DNA of 64,000 nucleotides from Gordionus sp. m RMFG-2023 (lineage: Eukaryota > Nematomorpha > Gordioida > Chordodea > Parachordodidae), in NCBI RefSeq assembly GCF_954871325.1, contig NC_088775.1, forward strand, positions 75,245,561 through 75,309,560. Direction: 5' to 3'. How positions within the stretch are numbered: position 1 is the first letter of the stretch; each line of letters starts with the position of its first letter. The notes beneath the pieces are model-generated. The model was not told where the DNA came from, did no database searches, and saw only the letters and a list, made by a program, of their open reading frames with translations. A program made the translations under genes and the position numbers. Positions 60,001 to 64,000 of this stretch are shown here, piece by piece.

Positions 60001-60369
60001 AATATAAATATCAAAATTATATAGTATTAAAAATATCTAAAGCTGTTTCAGATGTTTCTGTTGTTTGTGTATTTCTTCTATTAATCTTGATAATTTGCAT
60101 TGTTTTTAAAACTTCTGTCTTGAAAAAAATAGTCTTCATCAGAATCGTAACCTTTCAATACATCAACCAGGCTATCCAAAAAGATTCTATATAAAAGATA
60201 AATAAATTATAGATAAAAATAAGAATTACTGGATACTAGAAGATGTTTTTTCCAATACACTCATAAGCTTTTGCAAATCATTTTGATTTTTAGCAGGGTT
60301 CCTTGTTTGAGGAGGGGATTCCTGAAAATTACTGACAGTAGGTCTGTCAGCAACCGTGGCTTGCATGAA

Positions 60370-60773
60370 ATTAATATTCATGCACCCCTCCTCTAGATCC
60401 TGAAGGTCTCGCTTACTTATCCTTGTTGAGTTGATCCTTAAAGTTCCTAAGGCGTTTCCTTAGGTAATTCACGCTACAATCATAATCTGGAAACTCTTCT
60501 GATAATCTAAAAATAAAATTATTAATAATATTATATATTATTTAACTTAATTCCTATGATGGAAAGTTTTTCCATCACAGAGAATGTCTTCTTATGATCA
60601 GGATGCGCCTGATTCCAAATAACCTCTTCAGGTTCCAACATTTCAGCAAATCTTTTTGTTATTTCTTCATTCCATGATCTAAAATAATTAATAAATGATG
60701 ATTTAATTATATATATTCTTACATTTTTGATGGTGTTTTCATTTCTCCACTTCAAAAAAATTTGAAAACGCAA
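60370..60773 (-). pseudogene. Myb/MADF-like second protein of the PIF/Harbinger element (partial)
   Basis: The minus frame contains SWNEEITKRFAEMLEPEEV and WNQAHPDHKKTFSVMEKL, resembling the helical DNA-binding partner proteins of Harbinger elements. A continuation at about 60,410-60,500 contains SEEFPDYDCSVNYLRKRL. Stops and short intron-like gaps make the exact extent uncertain. Confidence 0.5.
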
Positions 60774-60905
60774 GCAGGTTTACGTTTTGAAAAAAATAAT
60801 TTAAATGAAAAACGGAAATGTGTTCAATTTGAACGAATGCATTTAAAATGCATTGTTTGCGTTTTGAAACGCAACGTTGCAACGCACAATTTGTACGCAC
60901 TATAA

Positions 60906-61585
60906 CACAAATGTAGAACTAACATTTACCCTTTCAACCAATAAAAAATCTTTTAATAACCCCAAATTTTTCATATTTTTTTTATCAACAAATTAGAAGA
61001 ATTTCCTAGTTTGTCCTTTGATTTTGCATTTTTTTTTGTTAAGAATTAATTAAAAATAAACATTAAAATTATTTTAAAATATCAGTTTTTTTATATATAT
61101 TTAAAAATCAGCGCAAAATAAATATAATAAATTTTATACCATATATTATTATTTTTCCTCATGTTTTTGTTAGGCAAGCGGAAAGAAAATATAAAAATAA
61201 AATGATTTAATACCATAAGGAAAATATTATTTATTTAAAATAAGCCCTAAAATTACGATTTTAAAATTAGGTGCCAATTTGAAAATATGAAATAATAATT
61301 CATTTTTCAAAATTGGTGCTAATTTTGAGAAGGGGGGGGGGAGCTTTAGCATCCATAGTCACTATCTAGTCTCCTGTTTAAAATAAAAATGGTTTACTTT
61401 CTCGATGCAAAGACAATCAATCAATTTGATTTGTGAGATATATTATTAAAGTTAGAATTTATTTTAATAATCAGATCTCTTTAATATTTTAAAGGGCATT
61501 TTCCTGTTATATTCATATAGAATAGACAAAATGTTTAAATGTATGCTACACAATGTAGCTCACATGATAACCCAAGTCTAGGGGT
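60906..61585. other. AT-rich stretch with no recognised feature
   Basis: No gene or element is recognised. A G run of ten bases lies at about 61,325-61,334. The part next to the Harbinger element is upstream of PNPO and could contain displaced promoter sequence, but nothing specific supports that. Confidence 0.3.
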
Positions 61586-61589
61586 CACT

Positions 61590-61945
61590 GGTACAGATGT
61601 AGCCAAGGGGATTATGAAGACATCCCTTTCCTTCGGAAAATTCCCTTTTGTCGTAAATATATCTTAGACTAATATAATCCCCCCCCCCCCTCCCCAATAT
61701 TATATCACGATAAAAAATAATTTTTTAAAGAGAAATAATTGCAAGTTATTAATTTGTAAAAATAATAATTCAAATTTTCCGAAAATTCAGTTTAATGATA
61801 AAAATTAAAATATTAAATTATCTTTAAAAAAATGTAATTGAGCAAAAGGCTCACAATTAGCAAGTATAGTCCTTACGCAAAATTTAAGGGGAAAGACCCC
61901 ATAAATGTGCCCCCCCCCTCCATTAGCAAAGACCTGGCTACGCCT
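61590..61945. mobile_element. Possible MITE with 'gtagcca' ends
   Basis: The left end CAGATGTAGCCAAGGGG and right end, complemented, CTAGGCGTAGCCAGG are a partial inverted pair. C runs lie at 61,680-61,691 and 61,912-61,919. No target duplication is visible. It is non-coding. Confidence 0.4.
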
Positions 61946-62293
61946 AGAGCAAAAACTATTTTAAAAATATCGTGAGGTTATGTAATTTTTTCGCCTCAGC
62001 CTCGAGATAGAGACAATTTTTGGGCTAATTTTCTTTGACGTATAAAAATTTGGCTATTATTTATCGTTTCCAATACTAATTATCATTGCTAACTTAAAAA
62101 TTTTGAAAATAACATTTCCCTTTTACTAGCTATGAATCAAATTATCACTATATATTGATAAATCTATTAGAATTAGTATATCAATTGTTTGCGAAATGTT
62201 TTTTAAAATACTTTCGGCTTAGTTAGGATTTTCTGTAGGGGATAGGGAGATAAGGTTTTTCTCTTGATAAATTTTATTAGTGTAGGAAGCTTG

Positions 62294-62940
62294 CAGTGGC
62301 GTAGCTAAGAATTTTCCTTAGAGGGGATCCATACATATAAAATCCTGGGGGGGGGGGCTTCGCCCCCAGACCCCGAAATCATATTTTTTTTCTTATAATA
62401 TAAAAGTCCTAGAATTATTGAAAATATATTTTTTAAATGCATCAATAATATATTATTATAATTTAGTAGATTATTATCAATGACTTTAATATAATAATAT
62501 TCAGAATAATTTATATATATTTAAAAGTAATATAATTCTTCCACATCATAACCAGAAAATTTTTAAAGTACATAATTATATTCAACAAACTTTTTATTTA
62601 AAATATTATTTTGTTGGGGTATTTATTTGAATTAAAGTATTTTTTAAAGTATGATCCAAATTTTTTTTTGCTCTGGAGGAACTTTATCTTCGATAATATA
62701 TAATAAATATATTTTTTAAATGCATCAACAATATGTTAGTAGATTATTCTCAATGACTTTATAATAATACTATCCAGAATAATTTCAATAGTAATATAAT
62801 ATCCTTCCACAAAACCAGAAAAATATAAATATTCATGGTATTTATTTGCTATAAAGTCACTTTTGAGTCTTTTGAATGTATAATCTAGAAAATCTCTGGG
62901 GGAGGGGGTCCAACGACCCCCCCTCGTAGCTACGCCACTA
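62294..62940. mobile_element. hAT-type MITE (family A), complete copy
   Basis: Ends CAGTGGCGTAGCTAAGAATT and, complemented from the right, TAGTGGCGTAGCTACGAGG. An exact 8-bp duplication GAAGCTTG flanks it (62,286-62,293 and 62,941-62,948). At 647 bp with a long internal duplication ('cttcgataatatataataaa' region recurring), it is the intact counterpart of the copy at 1,082-9,617. It contains a run of eleven G bases. No transposase frame is present. Confidence 0.87.
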
Positions 62941-63494
62941 GAAGCTTGACTCTTCAAGCCTTTGGGGAGGGGTTACTTTTTTAAAATATTCGTCTTTCAG
63001 TTAATTTTCTTTTGTTTTAAATCTTTTTTTTTAAATTTTAATTGTAGTCATTATTTCAAAAATTATTATCTTTTACTTATTTGTTTTTATAATGAGATAT
63101 TTCATTCATTGGAAAGGGGGGGGGGGGGAGAAGCATAGTGGTATAATCTTTATTTCTTTAAAATGATATTTACAAAAACCTTTATGAGGTATATAAAATA
63201 TTTAATTGTAAATGAATATAAATAGTCTATAGGAGAATCCCCTATAATATGAATCTTATTTTGCATTGAATATTAGTAAAACTGAAATAATGATATATAA
63301 GGCTCATTTGTGCATGGTGCACCGTCTTTAGAAGTTAGTAACAATTAATGGTATTTAAAAAATTTCAAGAATTAATAATCTCCTTAAAAAGAATTAGAGA
63401 AGTCATGGCCCTCGAATATTAGCTGATTTGAAATATGGAATTGAGTCTGATCATCGTAAATGGCAGAAATAAAATCTATCAGAGTTGTATCTTC

Positions 63495-63650
63495 AGGGGA
63501 TATGAGGGAAGAGCTAAGTCCTAGTAATTTATTTTCTATTTTAGTCCCCTTTCCAGTGGAAGAACTGAGCCCCCCCCGAAGAGCTAAGGCCTAGTAATTT
63601 ATTTTCTATTTTAGTCCTCTTTCCAGTGGAAGAACTGAGCCCTTACCCCC
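63495..63650. repeat. 76-bp tandem duplication
   Basis: Two copies of a unit with 'gaagagctaagtcctagtaa' and 'tccagtggaagaactgagcc' lie side by side, differing at a few bases. It is non-coding. Confidence 0.85.
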
Positions 63651-63798
63651 CAAAAAAAATTTTATTTTGAAAAGTGTTAAATTTGAATCTCGTTTATCTT
63701 TATTATTGTAAAATTAAAACATTTATAAATTTAAAAATAGGAATTTATTTCCTTTTTCATATTTTATTGCCAGATAGCGCCTTTATGGCATATAATTA

Positions 63799-64000
63799 GT
63801 GTTGCTAAACGGTTCGATTTGAGCCGATTTTTAAAAACAGCTAATTCAATGCTTTATTTTGAAAAATATTATGCAAGCCTAAAGATTTTGCTCATGGATG
63901 ACATAAAGGTTTGGACATCTAAACTAAATTTCGAGACTTAGACAATATTTTCCTGGCTAAAATATTGAGTTAGCCGTTTTTAAAAATCGGCTCAAATCCA
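63799..64000. mobile_element. MITE (family C), second copy, cut by the window end
   Basis: It begins TAGTGTTGCTAAACGGTTCG, like the element at 25,061-25,252. Its last 30 bases contain 'ggctcaaatcca', entering the complementary end, so only a few bases are missing. Confidence 0.65.

Larger units (their letters stand above)
58429..60902 (+). mobile_element. PIF/Harbinger transposon, internally decayed
   Basis: Inverted ends TAGTGCGTACAAATTGTGCG match closely at 60,883-60,902. TAA flanks both sides (58,426-58,428 and 60,903-60,905), the PIF/Harbinger target. The next block, 'ttgcaacgcagcgttttaaaacgc', is also inverted at the right. It carries two divergent gene remnants: a transposase on plus at the left and a Myb/MADF-like protein on minus at the right, the usual two-gene layout of this superfamily. 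It sits about 200 bp upstream of the PNPO start codon. Confidence 0.88.

Overview
This window looks like an AT-rich, transposon-packed nuclear segment from an invertebrate animal. The reasons are spliced genes with introns of up to 8 kb, canonical GT-AG boundaries, no operons, and a dense mix of hAT, PIF/Harbinger and Ty3/gypsy elements. I cannot name the species. One host protein (PNPO) is well conserved and the other (MSH3) is strongly diverged, which hints at a fast-evolving lineage.

Two host genes can be read exon by exon, both on the minus strand. MSH3, the mismatch-repair MutS-beta subunit, runs from 41,097 down to 15,895 in 16 exons whose phases all agree, giving about 1,361 residues. 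PNPO (pyridoxamine/pyridoxine 5'-phosphate oxidase) runs from 58,226 down to 50,856 in five exons, giving 242 residues. Across these 19 introns only one donor has G at position +5, which is unusual for an animal.

Region by region: 1-14,000 is an old degenerate repeat carrying a Russian-doll nest. A hAT MITE lies in the repeat, a young Ty3/gypsy LTR element lies in the MITE, and a second hAT lies in the LTR element; another hAT (9,692-12,057) sits beside the nest. 15,895-41,097 is MSH3; its introns hold a Ty3/gypsy foldback (17.7-21.4 kb), a Harbinger MITE, hAT debris and a near-perfect 7.1-kb head-to-head hAT palindrome (28,528-35,670). 43,615-46,552 is a small LTR element with matching 154-bp LTRs, followed by a decayed hAT and a tRNA-like stretch. 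50,856-58,226 is PNPO; its 5.9-kb third intron holds nested MITE-type elements, one of which is a DNA element with about 550-bp terminal inverted repeats that encodes pieces of a little-described protein family. 58,429-60,902 is a PIF/Harbinger element with a TAA target duplication. The rest, to 64,000, is MITEs and short duplications.

The host genes are not functionally linked: one is DNA repair, the other vitamin B6 metabolism. What connects the window is insertion history. Most of the large elements lie in introns of the two genes and leave the reading frames open. Exon boundaries come from manual reading, using homology recalled from known family members plus phase agreement; no search was run.
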